Origin: Trogon surrucura
Taxonomy: Eukaryota > Chordata > Aves > Trogoniformes > Trogonidae
Length of the DNA stretch: 64,000 nucleotides
NCBI GenBank assembly: GCA_020746105.1
Contig: CM036629.1
Coordinates: 6,168,501 to 6,232,500 of the forward strand
Reading direction: 5' to 3'
In this document: positions 12,791 through 26,479 of the stretch, piece by piece
Layout of the letters: every line of letters starts with the position of its first letter
Numbering within the stretch: position 1 is the first letter of the stretch
Notes under the pieces: generated by a model
What the model was told of the DNA's origin: nothing
Seen by the model: only the letters and a program-made list of their open reading frames with translations
The model's database searches: none
Translations under genes and position numbers: made by a program

Positions 12791-15455
12791 ACATGGGGCC
12801 TAACTCATGCTCTGACCATTTGGGTTTGGCGATACTTCAGACCTGCTGAGTTGCATTTCCATAAACTGTGTCTCTTAATGGGAGAGAGGCAAAGTCATCT
12901 GCTGTAATCAACGTTTCACTATTTGAAAAGAAATACAAATATGGCTAGTATAGCGCAGCATACACTGCAAGTAGAAAAAGCATTGTATAGGAGGGAAGAA
13001 AATTGTCAGGGAGAGGTGCATTTCAGTCTGTCATGGCTGCTGTGGCTTTTATCCCGTATAGACTGACTGATGAGATAAACACCCCACATTTTAGTCAGAT
13101 CCTATTGTTTTGTCAGAGTTACTTAAACGTATTTACAATCTCTGGAGCACTTTTTTTTATAGTAATGGTAGCAAAGCCCTTCCAAAAGGAATAAAGATGA
13201 TATAACGTTCTCGAGTACCTCTGTCTTACTAATGGAATGACTTATGTTACAGGGGATATTGTTCTGCTGAGCTCCACTAAAATACATATTTACTAGTCAA
13301 TCTAGTAGTCGTCTTGGCAGTCAATGCCATGATATCACAGCTCTGTGTCTTTCAGGAGAACAACAAAGGAAGCAGAAATTCTTTCTCTGTGACTTTTTTT
13401 TTGTCTCCATTGGTACTTCTATATTTAAATGAGACTGAGCCACCTTTGCTACACAGTATGTCGATCCTATTCCTCTGTGGGATTTCGTATGGCAATGAGA
13501 AATGGGGCATGACAGGTCAGAAGTGGTATAAACTTTGGATGCAACCAACGGTGCCCAGTTAGCTTAGCAAGGGCTACTCCCTGCGGTACAGGGACAGGAG
13601 AGTAAGGGAAGGACTAAAAAATGAACTGTTCTGAATCGATTGGAGACATCCCTTGGTACACAGATACTCCATGTGGCTTTAATTTTTTTATTTATTGTAA
13701 ATGTAATCACAATATAATGTTATTCCCTGAGGAATAATGATGGGCGACTGGGAGTTGTGTACCTGGATTCCAGTTTATGCTGAAGTTCCTGGTCCTCTCT
13801 TCATTTGAGGAACCTTATTCCCTTTTCCCATTATGGCCAAAAGCTCAAGGAAGAAATGCTGCTGTTCAGGTTTGCAGGAAAACAAAAGATAAGATGGCTT
13901 TGGGTTTTCTGAGAGCGCTTCTGGGGTTTCTGAGCTAAGAGCACTTCTCAGTGTCCAGCACTCCTCTAAGAGTGACCCTCATTCTTGCACTAGAGAACTA
14001 ATCCAGATGTGGTAGAGTTTCTGCCTACTCACACCCCTTGGGAAGAGACCAGGTTCTAAAGAGTCTTCCTTCCTTATCAGCATGATGCTGAAAAACAAGA
14101 GAGAAAACCTCAAACACACAAAAGCAGCTATGAAAAGCTTTGAAACCCTGTTCCCGTGGCATTTGGTCAGCTGTCGAACCAGGAGATCATCACGCCACAG
14201 ATAAGCAGAGCGCCATTGTGACCTTAATTTTCACAGTGAGCCACCACAAAGTTATTTAGCACCAGTGCTCCTATAATGGTGACACATTGGGAAAATTGAG
14301 TCCTCGGTGGAGCTTCGACTCCTGCTCCTGCTCTGTGTTTTGCTGGCCTGGCAGGAGTGCACAGGGCTGAAACACAAACTGCCTCCCCACCCCTCCAGGG
14401 TGTTTACCTCCCTATGTGCCTCTGTCTTGGAATAAAGGGGCAGGGGAGGAAGAGGTGGAAAGGCTTGAGGATGGGGTCTCCAGCAGCTAGGAGTGGGGTG
14501 GGTTGCAGGTGTGATGTGTTCCCTCCCGGCACAGCCCTGCTGTGGTTGCAGTGCCACATTTTGATTTATTTATGGTTGCTGCTGCGACCCCGTTAGCAGC
14601 GTAGTTAGCAATGCGAGCGTCCCTGTCAGGGAACATACATGACAAACCATTAGGGAGGAGACAACTTGATAGGAGGGGGAGCAAACACAGGCGAGTGCTG
14701 TGCAGGGAGTACTCAAGCTTGGAAGAGAAATGGGGGAATGGGATTAAAGAAAATCTAAATTTTGGCTTCAGCAGCTCAGATATGTCTTCACTGCTTGTTT
14801 ACCAGGGCAAAAAGATGTCATGGTGTATTTCTGGGGTGTGGATGGTCCTGCAGACACTGCACTTTAGTTAACCAGCTTGGTATGACACTGACCAGGACTG
14901 TATCCACCACCTTTGATGTCCTTTTCCAAAACTGCACATTGGTGTTTGCCCAGAACAGCAAGGGTTACCTCCTTTTGGGGTAAGAAGATGTATTTCTGAA
15001 ATTTATGTGGAGCCAAATGACCACAACTATATAATTTGGTCTTGATAAACTGCTAAGAGAATGGATATCTTTATTCAGTGAAAAAGTGAATGTTTTCCAG
15101 AAACTGAAACACTCGTATTTTGTACCTGTGTAACCTGTGATTTGTTTTGTCAGCTACCTTAAGGTGCTGCCAGCTGTGAAAAAAGCTATTGCATGTCCCT
15201 GCCGATCAGTGCGGGTGAAATGATCTTTGTAGATGAAGCATGTGAATATCAGTTTGCTACATTTATAAAGAGCTTTAGGGTACTTTGGCATGAAAGGTCC
15301 CATAGCATGAGAGATATTGTTACTATAAAAACATTTTATTCTATTTTAGTATGATGGCTTATTGAGTTTTAAAGTACTTTTCATGGCAAGCATATATATT
15401 AACAGCAGCAGCAGAAACAGATGGGAGCAAATGCATGTTTTCAAATGAACTTTCT

Positions 15456-15611
15456 GGGCCAAATTCTGTTCCCAGTTCTGTATGTTGTGAACTTGGTGTA
15501 AGTGTGTTTAAATTAGAGACATTCTCAAGTTTTTGTACATTAGATTACTGTACTTTGAATGGAATTATGCTGGTTTCACATCTGAGTAGCAGTGAAGCGG
15601 ATTTTGGACCT
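15456..15611. mobile_element. Degenerate ancient palindromic repeat, sauropsid type
   Basis: The left end GGGCCAAATTCTG (15456-15468) is an imperfect inverted match to the right end CGGATTTTGGACC (15598-15610). The inside keeps pieces of a widespread amniote repeat: a GGTGTAA followed by TTTAAATTAGAGAC-like sequence, then TTTGAATGGAATTA and GGTTTCACATCTGAGTAG-like remnants. The family is familiar from bird and reptile genomes as a non-autonomous palindromic element, but I cannot attach a reliable name. The copy is old and contains no coding capacity. Confidence 0.5.
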
Positions 15612-16120
15612 CAAAGTTGATTTGTGAACAGTTTTGTCCTTCTCCAGTGTTGCTGGAGCTGCATGCAAACACTTACAATCTAGTTTGCCACACTGTAAAA
15701 GACTTACTAGTATAAGACAAAAAAAAAATTCCAGTGGGGATGTGCCTCAGAGGGGATTTTGGCATCTGCTGAGAGCTGCCTAGATGCAGTATCTAGATAC
15801 TAGAGCCAGTACAGAGGGAAATAGCAACAGTTCAGGCATGATTGACCACATCGAGCCCACCATCCCCTGTGAGGAAGAGAAGGAGCAAGCGTGCTATGTC
15901 TTAATAGCCTTGTCTTAGGAGGGTATAAAGGACCTGATGTGAATTGTACATGTACTTTTATTGTTTATTGCAAACTGATTTAAAAGGACAAACTGGTGTT
16001 CTTTCATGTCTAGCCAGAAGTCTATACATGGATTTCTGGGTGTGCTGGAAAAACCCTCCATGTGAAGCTTTTTTCATCCTTACAGAAATACAGAGATCAG
16101 TCCTGTAAAAGCAAGAGAAG
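15612..16120. other. No recognisable content
   Basis: Unique AT-rich sequence with a short A run near 15720. Nothing coding or structured was seen. Confidence 0.6.
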
Positions 16121-16420
16121 GACATCACACTTTGTAAAAAACAGTCTTTAATTTAATAATGTCATCTTTCAACAATTCTATAGAAAACTGATGCAAATCT
16201 TCTTAAATTGTTTTCCATATTTGCACCACTTTGTTACTACTCTTAGCTAAAATAATACATTAAAATAAGTCTGTATTAATGATACAGTGCTAGGGAAATA
16301 TATCTCAATCTAATGTTGAAGAAATCCATTGTACATGGAAAAATGAATTGACCCCTTGACAGAAAAATAAATTAAAATGAAAGTCCAAAATCGGCATGTT
16401 AATGAATAATTTAAATTACG
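16121..16420. promoter_or_regulatory. Candidate AT-rich conserved non-coding block
   Basis: This very AT-rich, non-repetitive block has several ATTA/TAAT cores (CTTTAATTTAATAATG, TGTATTAATGATAC, CATGTTAATGAATAA). No open frame of note. It resembles either a conserved regulatory block or simply AT-rich neutral DNA; sequence alone cannot decide. Confidence 0.22.
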
Positions 16421-19190
16421 ATTTCTCCTCCCCCCTCTGAGGGCTCTTCATCTCTTCACACCCATTCACTAGAAATCATAGTAAAATTAATAGAAATTAT
16501 TCTCAGTCAGGCCTATAGGTGATACTGAGCATGTGGCAACATGTATTAAAAAAAACCTTGATATACTATAAAAACCCCATCACTACAAAAAGGTGACATA
16601 GTCCTTTAAAAATAGCTCTTCCAATCCATTGTGCAAAGACACTGACAAAGATTGACAGCTTTTAGAAAGGTGTAATGTTCCCAAGCCAACTGCTAGCACA
16701 GCTCAACAAGATAAAGATCAGTAATTCGATCCAGAGGAGAAGGCTAAATGTTAGAGGTTAAGCTGCTATGTTCCTACTACTAATCAAGCTTCAACACCTT
16801 ATTTTAGCATCATCAGACCTCAATAAGGAAATTGTGAATTATTAAAGCTCCAGCATCCTGGTACACATTGATGCTCTTCTGAGAAGCTGTGGCTTAAAAC
16901 ATGCTGGCTGTCTTCTTAATTGACATGTGCTGGATCTTTCTGACTAGGTCCTGATGTGCTATTTTTTTCTCTCTTTTGCTTGGATACTGGTAATTTAAGG
17001 TTAAGATACTTTTAAGGTGCAGTATGCTGCCCTAATGAGGACTTAATGGAGTGGAACAGTGATCGTTTGTACAAACTATACTGGACAGACACCTACTGCA
17101 TATCAAAATCTAGGCACTACAGATACTGACACTGCATCTACTTTTGTCCCAGCCTCCATCAGCAGGTTTTTCTTAACCTGGTTTCCTAATGAAATGAGGC
17201 TCAGGTGGCCGCAATCTCCGCCCACCCTCTTCTCCCCTGATGCGTTTCAAACCCTCTGGCTGGTTTCAGCCAAACTTGACCGATGGTAAAGTCCTACGAG
17301 GAAAAACGGGGCCAAGGAGCAAGGTCCTCAGCACTTACCTCCTTGGTCTGCCAGCAGGCAGCCAAACGCTGGGATGGGAGTGAGGGGTACAGCAGGGAGC
17401 TGCTTTCTCTAAAGGAATTTTTCCTTCCTCTAAAAGAAAGGTTCAACTGAGAAACTTGAGTGCTGCGAAAGCTGTCATTGTTCTGCACGAGTGAGAAAAG
17501 AGCTTAAGTTAGTCAGACTTTATAAATCCTTTCAAAAATTCACTATTGCAAAAGCACTTTGATTTATTTCAGTGGATGTTGCCTCTATGTATATTATACT
17601 GTAAGAGCCAGAGAGATCTGAGGGCCAAATTCTGCTTTCCTTTCCCACAAAAAAATGTCCTGTTCCAAGGACATGGGTCAAGTTTCCTGGTTAGCTTTAC
17701 ATAGGAAAGGCGATGCACAGAAATGATGGCACTGTCATTCGGTGGCTCCCTCTGAGGTGCACTGTTTGCAAGAAGAGTTTTCAGACTGCCTCTCCACTTT
17801 CTACACTGTGTTCAGGTCACCCAACAACTTGCTTTTTATATATAATCCCCCAATATTCAACCAACATCAGGTTGAGTTTCTTTAATACATCAACATCGAT
17901 GCTCTGATTTATACCAACAATAAGTAAAAGAGTTAATCCAGAATTACACTGAATGGTGCCTACTAATATGCCTAAAATATCCAGTGTGATCATTACTAGT
18001 CACAAACCTCCAAAGCTATTTCCTGGCATCTGCACTCCCCAGGGGCAGATACCCACAGCATTAGTCAAGCCAGGCACTCCTGCTGCTACTACATCTCCAA
18101 AAAATACTGCTCTTAAAAGGAGACAATGATGTTGTTTTATTTGCAGTCACACTGTCATGATATAGAGCCCAGGTTTTTTTGCCACCCATAAATGGGAATT
18201 CTGCCCCAGATGTGCTTCCGGTACCTTTGGCATAAGCATGCAATGTATTTATTTTATAATGCTCTTTCACAGATTTCCAAGTTTAAAGTGACATTTGAGG
18301 GGGCTGGTCTGTCTTGTTGGGATTTTAGCTCAGAAAAAATAGTGTCATTTCCCAGCTCTGTCAATGTAGTTCTTATAACTGATTGCTTTACTGTTAATTG
18401 CATTGCTGTGACTTCACATGCATGTATGAGATGCAAAGAGCAGCCTAGCAGGGCTGATGTTAAAGGAAATCCCAGGAAGTCTGCAATTATTGCATGGATC
18501 AGTGTGAGAGGAATGCAGTATCTTTGTCCTTGCAAGAATCTTTAACACCAAAAAAAAAAATCACAAAAAAATGTTTCCATTTCACAAATGAGTCCTCCTG
18601 ACATTTTCTATTCGTTCCTGTAAAATTACTGACAACTATACACATTTCTATAATATTACTTCAATCTGCATCACTAGGAAAACCTAAAAGCTTATTAAAG
18701 AGATTTATTCTTTCGGTTTTCAAGGTGTAAAGCAGTTTCTTACAAATTTACCCCATCAGCTTGATACATGCCTGTTTATGAGAAAGGGGCTATGGTTTAA
18801 AAGGGATTTTAAGTGAACTGTGTTCACTGCATTCCCAGGGTGGTGAATGGGAGGCACCAGGGCAGATGTCATCAGCAGCACGGTTGCCATTTGATTCCTT
18901 AACAAATGCAGAGGTTTTAGAAACACCTTGTAACTCTCAGGCTCTTTAACTGGTGCTGTGCCATCCATCTCCTGCTGTCATTTTTGACCTGCACATGCAT
19001 CAACCCAGAAGCTACCTCTGATGGCAGCTAAAACAGAGGGCTTTGGCTTTCATAATAAAGAACAAGTCATATAATTTCCGATTGCTTGGATTTCTCAGAT
19101 TGTTTTTCTATTTAAAGTAAAGATAAAAAGAGAGAAGAGAATATCATTAAGTAGAGCCTGTATTTCCAAGCAAGGACAGTCATTTCTCTT
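16421..19190. other. Gene-free sequence
   Basis: No supported gene. A 117-codon open frame near 18.2-18.5 kb is opposed by a 93-codon frame and lacks domain signal. A trace of the palindromic repeat end, GGGCCAAATTCTGC, lies at about 17622-17635. Confidence 0.6.
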
Positions 19191-19250
19191 CCAGTAAGTG
19201 GAAGTCCCATTATATTGACAATGCCACTGAGAAATTAGTGGAACTCAGCA
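19191..19250. mobile_element. Possible trace of the ancient palindromic repeat
   Basis: GGAAGTCCCATTATATTGAC followed by ATGCCACT resembles the interior of the same old family, in which a GTCCCATTGACTTCAATG-like core is common. It is short and diverged, so this is a weak call. Confidence 0.2.
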
Positions 19251-19361
19251 GAAGGAACATTAGCAGTATTGGTCCTGAAATGGCAGCTTGTTATGCACAG
19301 GACAAATACTGGTTTTGTAGTGATTCTTCCCCTTCTTCTGTCATCACAGGGAAAGCAATGT

Positions 19362-19384
19362 AAAAAAAAAAAAAATATATATAT
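19362..19384. repeat. A14 followed by (AT)n
   Basis: A run of 14 A passes directly into five AT steps. This is simple sequence. Confidence 0.8.
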
Positions 19385-22300
19385 CTATAGCTGCCAAGGA
19401 TATCTCAGCTTTTCTGAATTAAGGGGATTTTTTGTACCTTTTTTTTGTATTTTATTTGAAATCTAGAATGCATTCTGTATTGCGAATCCGTGGGAGAGCT
19501 GAAGTCAGTAATTTAGCAGACTGTAAAATGCGTTGTAACTAGAGAAGCTGGTTGTTGTGAAAAGGCTCCAGCATCCAGGCACTAAGCAGAAGCAGCAACT
19601 GCAGGCGGTTCACAAGTGCGTGGTGTAACGGTGGCCTGAAACATGCTCCAGTGTCTGTCTAGAACCCGTGAATCTTCTCAGGAGGTTGGAAATCTGCACC
19701 ACCAGCATGCCGAGGGCAGCCACTTCAGGCTGCCTGTGCTGCACAGGGTCTGATGCCTCTGACAGGGATGGTCTGAAAATGTTTTCCCATTACTAAAGAG
19801 TTTAACCTTTTTTATTTAAACTCCTGGAATTCATAAAGAAGAACTAGATTATCTTGACTGTGTTGCCACGTAGAAATTTTATCCCTGCAAACACCTTATC
19901 TTTTAGTCTGCATTGCCTATCGCTGCGGGCAGGAGGAAGACTACGGCTCCTGCTATTGCTGCTCAACTCCCAGTCCCGTTTTTTTCTCGCCTGAAGTAGT
20001 TTTTGGAGCCGTTCCAGACAACAGCCCTCAGCTTGGAGGAATCACGGCGGGAGGGTGGGTTTTTGTACATAGCACGTAAATCTGTATGTCAGCTCCATGT
20101 CTGGACTCAGTTTTCCCCAGAAGTGCCTACAAGTAAAGCCATGTGTATTTGTGTGCATGTGTGCATATAGATGTGTAGGTGCTTTTAAATCCTGTTCCTA
20201 ACTGCAGATTTGCCGACCAGGCAGGTGCTGCAGCTCAGAAGGGCTGGTCAATAGCGAGTAATCCTAGCTCAAGTGGAAATCATCGGCAAACCCAGCTGGG
20301 AGAGGAAACACAGTAATTTTCCCAGCCTCATGCCTTTAGAATTTCCTGATCCTGCTTGGACACGATGGCATTGCAGTTGAAAATTATAAAAAAATTAAGC
20401 TCTTTGGATTTCTCATGAGCTTAGTGAAGTGGTGGTCTGGGGGGAGGGGATGGGCAAGGTCTGGGGGGAGCTTGCTCCTGGAGGCAAGTTCCCCTGAATC
20501 TTCCAAACCCAAACAACAGAGATAGCAATTTTAAAACAAACAGCTTCTCTCTCTGTTAAAAAGCAAACTCTGCTCTGGTTGCATCTCTTTTTCTGGGCTT
20601 GCAGAGCTGTAACGTGAGGAAGCTCAGCCTAGGAAATGGACTGACTTGAGCTCTTTCCAAATAACGCAGGGAAAGCTGGTAGCGGCAACATGACACTGTC
20701 AACAAATTGACAATTCACATTCCCTCATGTGGTGTCAAACAGACAGTGCTGCACTTCCCTGTACTCCGTCCAAAAGGGTCCCGCTAGGCTGCGGCAGCAA
20801 AGAGGAGTTTCACCGTCGGAAAAACCGGCAATCGCAGGGCAGCTGCCAGCTTCAGCAAACAGCGCGGACACCGACAAGGGTTTCTGTTTGTTCAGCTCAC
20901 AGGGACTTAGAAAAATATTAATAGGACCTATAAAACGTCAGGCATCTCTGACTGCCTCGGCAAAGGCAGCCTGCTTATTTGAAGAAAGAATTGTGTAATG
21001 TCACTGGGTGGGATGAGTCCATGCTCTGCTCTTCCCGAGGCTTTAATATAGAGAGGAGATAAAAAAAAGGGTAGAACCTTTTTGGTGCAGGTAGCCTTGG
21101 AAAGTGGCTGCATTTGGGGTCTGCAGAGCAATGGTGATACTGGCAGAGCAGAACCAGTGCCGGGGTTAAAAAGCGTCTCCAATTATATTGTTAGAGCCTT
21201 TCCCCACCTTTCTGAAAGTTGTTGCGCTTCGCAGCGTTCACAGAAGTATCTCCCGATTCAGTCACAGGAGCTGCCCACGCATTTTTGAAGCAGTATGAGT
21301 GTGCCTTGGCCATGTACGTACCTCCTGTGAGCAGGTAAAGCTTTCACATCCTGACATGGTTAAAAATGAGGACTGGTTTGAAAACATCACCCCTAAAGGT
21401 GAGAAAACACCTCTCCTGCCAGTAGCCAGTGTGGCCTCAATGCACGGGGCAGATTCTCCAGGAGGATTAAGGTTATTGCAGCATCTGTCATGGAGCTGTG
21501 AGTCCCATAATGGAGGTCAGCTTGGCTCTTGAAAGGGATGGTCTCAAGTTCTAATTTTTCTAAGATCTGGAGTAGTACCTTACAGGTTCCCTTTTGATAC
21601 AGTGGCTGCTCCTCGTTTCTGAAAGCCAGGCCAAATTTAGAAATCTAACTCAACACTACAAATGTTAAAATGCTAGGCCTTTCTTTCTCTGCTCAGAAAC
21701 AAATTCATATCATTACCACTACATTCATCATACCCCTTTCCCATTTGTTTTCTACCAATGTTCAACCAGAGGAGCTTCACGGAGGAAGTGAAACACAAGA
21801 GCAGTCACCAGTGGTGATGATCTGTCCCTGAAGCCTGATTCAGTGAATTGAACTCATCCATTCAGAGAACAGAAACATTCAATAAGACATGTGGGCCCAT
21901 CTTTTAAGGTATTTAGGTCCTTAACTATTAATGTTTCCAGTGGCTGCTAGGTTTTCGGGCACTTTCAAAAGCATAATCTGCCTGCTCTATGAAAAACTGC
22001 TTGCTCTTGAACATTCAACCAAACTTTTGTGGAAAAGCTTACCTCTGCATTTACATTGTGATAAATGATGTAGGCTAGGATTAATTTCAACTAATTTTGG
22101 CCGTGGAAAAACCAAGTGTCCCAGCTACTCACCTGGGCTATCTCTATAGCAAAGGAGAGCAGCATCTCTAAAGGGTGGCTCTGCCCACCTAATTTCAACA
22201 CCTTCCTCTGGGATTGAGTCGTCTTCTCACTGCCCTAACTATAGAGAAAACCTAGAAAACTAGTTTAGCTAAACTCCTAGCTTTTAGGTGACTAAAGAAA

Positions 22301-25300
22301 GGTGAAATAAATCCCTCTCACTGCAAGTACTTTTAGGTAATGAATAATTTGAGAGTATTTTAATTTGCTCGCAGACACTTCAAGAACAGAAAATGAGGTA
22401 AAATTAGTCATGTGGTTAATTCATTATGTATAATTCCCTTAGCTAGAATCAGGGCAGAAGCCTGCCCAATAAGTCTAACCTCATGACTCCCATTGACATT
22501 TTTACAATTTGAAGAAAGCAGAAAACTCCCCCAAATTGGCTTTTCACCTAGTCCCATGAACCAATTTCAAGTCCAAGATTAAAAGTGCTGAGCTTGTATA
22601 AAGGTTTGAACCAGAACTTTTGCTGTTTATAGCAATGCAGACAACCTTACTGTTAATGAACATTGTGGAATATTCAGAAAAGTATTTCAGGTCCCATCAC
22701 AAGGCTCACACACACACGCACACACATGCTCGCGTTTGAAACCCCATCCCTCCAGAAGGATAGGCTTGTTATAAAACTTGTGCTTATTTCTAAACGGTGT
22801 TGAAATGATTTTGTAAGAGGTAATCTTGTCAAGAGAAAGCAAAAGAGGAGGCAGAAAACTTTTATTGCCAAGCCAGCTTCGGCTTTTAAGAGCTGTGCAA
22901 CTAGTCTGCTTGTTTTGGGAGGTGAAAGTCACTCAACAAAATTTTGCACACAGACACGGTAATTGTGTACAAAATGCGCGTGCTGGGCTTGGTACCACGC
23001 AGCAACAGTAAAAGCTGTGATTCGTCACTTTGCAGTATTGGCAGAGCCATTTCACCCACCTTCTACCTCCCTTCCCTGCACAGAGGGCTTGGAGATCTGA
23101 CTGCAGATGCTGTGGTTGACCTGTATCTTTGCTGTGGACTGAACCTTGGTCCAGATATGTAGCCCAAATGCAGAGCTGGATGTTCTGGATGGATCCCACA
23201 GAGGGCAGTTGGGAGCCTCCTGCCCATGCAATTGTGTCTTGTGGCTGTAGTGAACCTTCTGCATGTGGTCAGCAGGCGTCTTCCTGGGTACTTAAAAATA
23301 TACCACAAAACCTCTCTTGATTTTGAACCTGTGTGTCTTCATTGATGAAGCACCCCCTTGGTCCCTGACCTAAGGTCAATGACTTTAAAGGACATTAGCT
23401 AGCATTGACTGAGAGATTTGCTAAAGGTCAAGGCTTGAATAATTCAAGCCCCATAAAGATTTCACTAAAGTCGAGGCCCTCTGGGCAGGTACCTAGTTTG
23501 TGAGGGCAGGGTGTCTGTATGTCCCTGACAAATGGGGATGGTGCTGCTTGTACAAGTGGTCTGGCGAGGCTTGTATGAGGGCTGTATGGTTCTACTTTAT
23601 AATCTTGCATAAGGAGTTATAAGGTGAAGTGACACAGCCAGAGGCAGAGGGGCAAGGGAGGAGAAGAGTTTATTTGGCACAAACCCGTGTGTCCTTTTTC
23701 CATCCGACTTCTTCAGCCATTGTGACTTCTGTAGTTTGCATGGATGTTCCACCTCTGCTGAGCATCCTCTGGCAGGAGCCACTAGCATGATGGCTAAACA
23801 GTATCTTGCTGCATGTTGTTGGCCACTAAATGGACTCCAGGATGCAGGACATGTTCCTGGTCCCAGCAACAACATAACCCCAAAGTGCGACAGGAGAATT
23901 TCATGGTCAGTGTTTAGTTGTACTCAGAGCATCACTTAATGGGAGTGATATTCTGCGTGGTGGCACTCTGTTCCTTTGAAAGGAGCACAGCAATGACTGA
24001 AGGGTATATTTTGAGCTTTATACTAAAACCCAGTCTGAAAATAGCATTGAGATGGAGCATATGTGTCTTGAAAGAGCTTGTCATTTCATCCTCTTCAGAA
24101 AAGACTGTTGACTTCAGTGAGCTACAGGACAGGACTTAAACCTCCAACAGATTTGAAAAACACCAGAACCGCTCTACATTATTGTATAACTCCTAACTGG
24201 GGCTCCTGCACTGGGTTACATCTCTTCCAGTGATGCTGACTCCTGAGGTCACCCTGGGGTTCAGGTATCTGCCAGAGAGGCTTCTGCGCTGGCAGGGAAA
24301 TGATGGAGGTCCTAGAGCAGGGCAGAAAAAGAGGATGTTACCTCCCTGAACTGGTAGATCTTCACAGCAGCCTGTGTCTGCTCCAGAGGTTTCTCAAATA
24401 AATAGAAAAAGAATAAATGCTGGTTAGGACAGGACTGTAAGTTTTACAGGCATTGAGCCCTGCAACCATGTTCCTACCCTTAAGTGCAGCGCCTTTGCGT
24501 GCTCGTCGCCGTGCATGGTATAGCTGGGTCTGACAGGCATAACCTGCAGACAGGCTGCCTCCCCCAGTTTGGGAAAGCAGATGTGAGAAACCTGCTGGGT
24601 TAGGACACGTCTGTGAGCAAAGCAGCCTCGTCCAAAGGCGAGCAAGGTCTTGCCTTGTGCTCATTTGTACACTGTTAGATGCAAAGGTGAAACATGTCAA
24701 GACTGCCTTTCTTTGGTGGAGGTGGCTGGTGATCAGCCTCTCTGTGCCTGGAGTTTGCTAACTCCACCGTACAATACAAGCCCAGTCCCACTAACCCATG
24801 GAAATAGATCTACAGGCATAAATGAGACTATCCGTATGAGTAAGAGCTACTGAAATGAATAATTGTTTGCAGTATTTGTGCCTCTGTTATTTTAACTTTG
24901 AGTAATTCAGGAATGACTGTAGATATATCCATATGATGACAGTTGTTTCAATGTTTTCATTCAAAGCTCTTCCGAAAAACAGGTGATGCTCTCTCAAAAG
25001 GGCATTTTGTAAATGAACCAGACAGTCATTTGAAATTGGGTTTCCTTTGTTTGCTGTTAATAACAAAAGTGTATCTCTTTATTTGAAATTTCTCTTTGTT
25101 TTCCCTCTGCTAGAGAATAGAAAGAATTCAGAGCACTGTGCTGGGGCTAGAGCTAGCTCCAGCACCAGCTGGTAATAAAGCTACAAAATGGATCTATACG
25201 CTTTAAAAATCAAGAGAATTGCCCAGACAATCATTGAAATGGCATTTGGTTCAATTCCATGTAAAAAAAAAATATTTTGAAAGTTTGACCTGGTGTTACC

Positions 25301-25340
25301 GGACATTTTTTTCAATTCTTCAAAGAGTAATCCCAGTTTA
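19385..25340. other. Gene-free sequence with small CpG pockets
   Basis: No exon or RNA gene can be supported. Local CpG-containing pockets occur near 19.92-20.06 kb and 20.75-20.89 kb, each roughly 130-150 bases, too small to call islands. Overlapping short open frames around 23.0-23.3 kb and 24.4-24.7 kb are compositional. Nothing resembling a transposon body was found. Confidence 0.6.
22707..22726. repeat. Short (CA)n microsatellite
   Basis: About ten CA steps interrupted once by a CG step. Confidence 0.8.
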
Positions 25341-25342
25341 CC

Positions 25343-25375
25343 TTTTTTTTTTTCTTTTTCTTTTTTTTTTTCCCC
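25343..25375. repeat. T-rich low-complexity tract
   Basis: T11, C, T5, C, T11 followed by CCCC. It ends in TTCAGG, so on the plus strand it looks like a strong polypyrimidine tract plus AG acceptor, but no credible exon follows. Confidence 0.75.
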
Positions 25376-25986
25376 TTCAGGTTCAACCCCTTTTATCACA
25401 CTAAAGTGCCAATCAATATTGTGAGATAGATGTTACATCTTAGGTTTTTATAACATTACTTGTCCCAGAAGGGATACTGTATCTTTAAGGAAATGGACCC
25501 GATATCCTGTTTCTGAAGGATTAAAACACTTTAAAGAGACAGAAGAGGCTGTAAACCCCTATCATATTCTTATTCTCTCTTCATTATCTTGTCCAGTATC
25601 TATCCCTGCTGAGTAAATCTGGTTGTGTGTTTCTCCAAAGTGGTCATAAGAAGAAATTTATTTACTTCTCTTTGCACTGGAGGGGCATTACTGGGTTTCA
25701 AGGCTCTCCGAAGTAATAAAGATTTTGCAGTGTGTGCAGAAGGAGCAGAAATTCAGAACTTCTTTTCCCCCTCTGAGGTCGTTTGGCCAGCCTAAAGGGG
25801 AGACACTTCTCATTTTCTGACAGGCTTTATTTCCGTAAGATTTTCCAATTAGCAGGAAAAGGTCACACTAATGTTAGTGCTGTGTGGAGGAAGAGGGATC
25901 TGACTATGCAAACAGAGATCTCCTTGAAAGGACAATATAAAAAATATTGTATTTTCCTTTATTTCTTAATTAAAAATCGGAGGGGA

Positions 25987-26024
25987 GGTGTGTGCAAGTG
26001 TGCACGCTTGTGCACGCGTGTGTT
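25987..26024. repeat. Alternating purine-pyrimidine tract (GT/GC steps)
   Basis: GTGTGTGCAAGTGTGCACGC continues into TTGTGCACGCGTGTGTTTG. Such alternation is prone to left-handed (Z) DNA and is a degenerate TG microsatellite. Confidence 0.65.
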
Positions 26025-26449
26025 TGCCGGAGGGGGAAGGGAGAGCTCCCTCTTGCCTGGGATCAGCAATTTCACTGCATTTGCAGACCTTGCTTTTCTC
26101 TGAAACAGCGAATTGCATTCACTCTCCTGTCTATATGTTTGTCCACCTGGGTGGAAAACAGACAGCCCAACAGATTTCCATCCTGCAAGTGCTCGGTGAG
26201 AGGGAGCAACTGGGGCTAGGGGCAGGGAGACGACATGCACATAATCCGGTTTTCTCTTTGCTCCCGATTAATTCTGAAGAGGAATTTGGGGTGGGGTGGG
26301 TTTTCTTTTGGATGGTTGGTTTGGGGATTTTTAATAAAACCAAGGTGAAAACAAACAACGCTGACTGCAAGCATTTTCCCCCCTCTCTTTGAGCCCTGCT
26401 AGAAGCGTCTCTCTGTAGCTTTCCTGGTAGCTTTTGTTTTCTGTGCCGG

Positions 26450-26479
26450 GTGCGTGTGTGTCCCCACGCACGTGCACGC
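26450..26479. repeat. Alternating purine-pyrimidine tract
   Basis: GTGCGTGTGTG, a short CCCC interruption, then ACGCACGTGCACGCC. The two halves are roughly inverted copies, so the site could also form a small hairpin. Confidence 0.55.

Larger units (their letters stand above)
11201..15455. other. Gene-free sequence with microsatellite remnants
   Basis: No gene was seen. The stretch holds three short simple repeats and a hairpin (listed separately). A mild GC pocket around 14.3-14.6 kb carries overlapping open frames of 79-101 codons on opposite strands, without domain signal. They look like by-products of composition. Confidence 0.65.

Noticed and set aside
25343..25381. Polypyrimidine tract followed by CAG, a possible splice acceptor
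   Set aside because: No open exon with a matching donor follows, so it is better explained as a simple T-rich tract.
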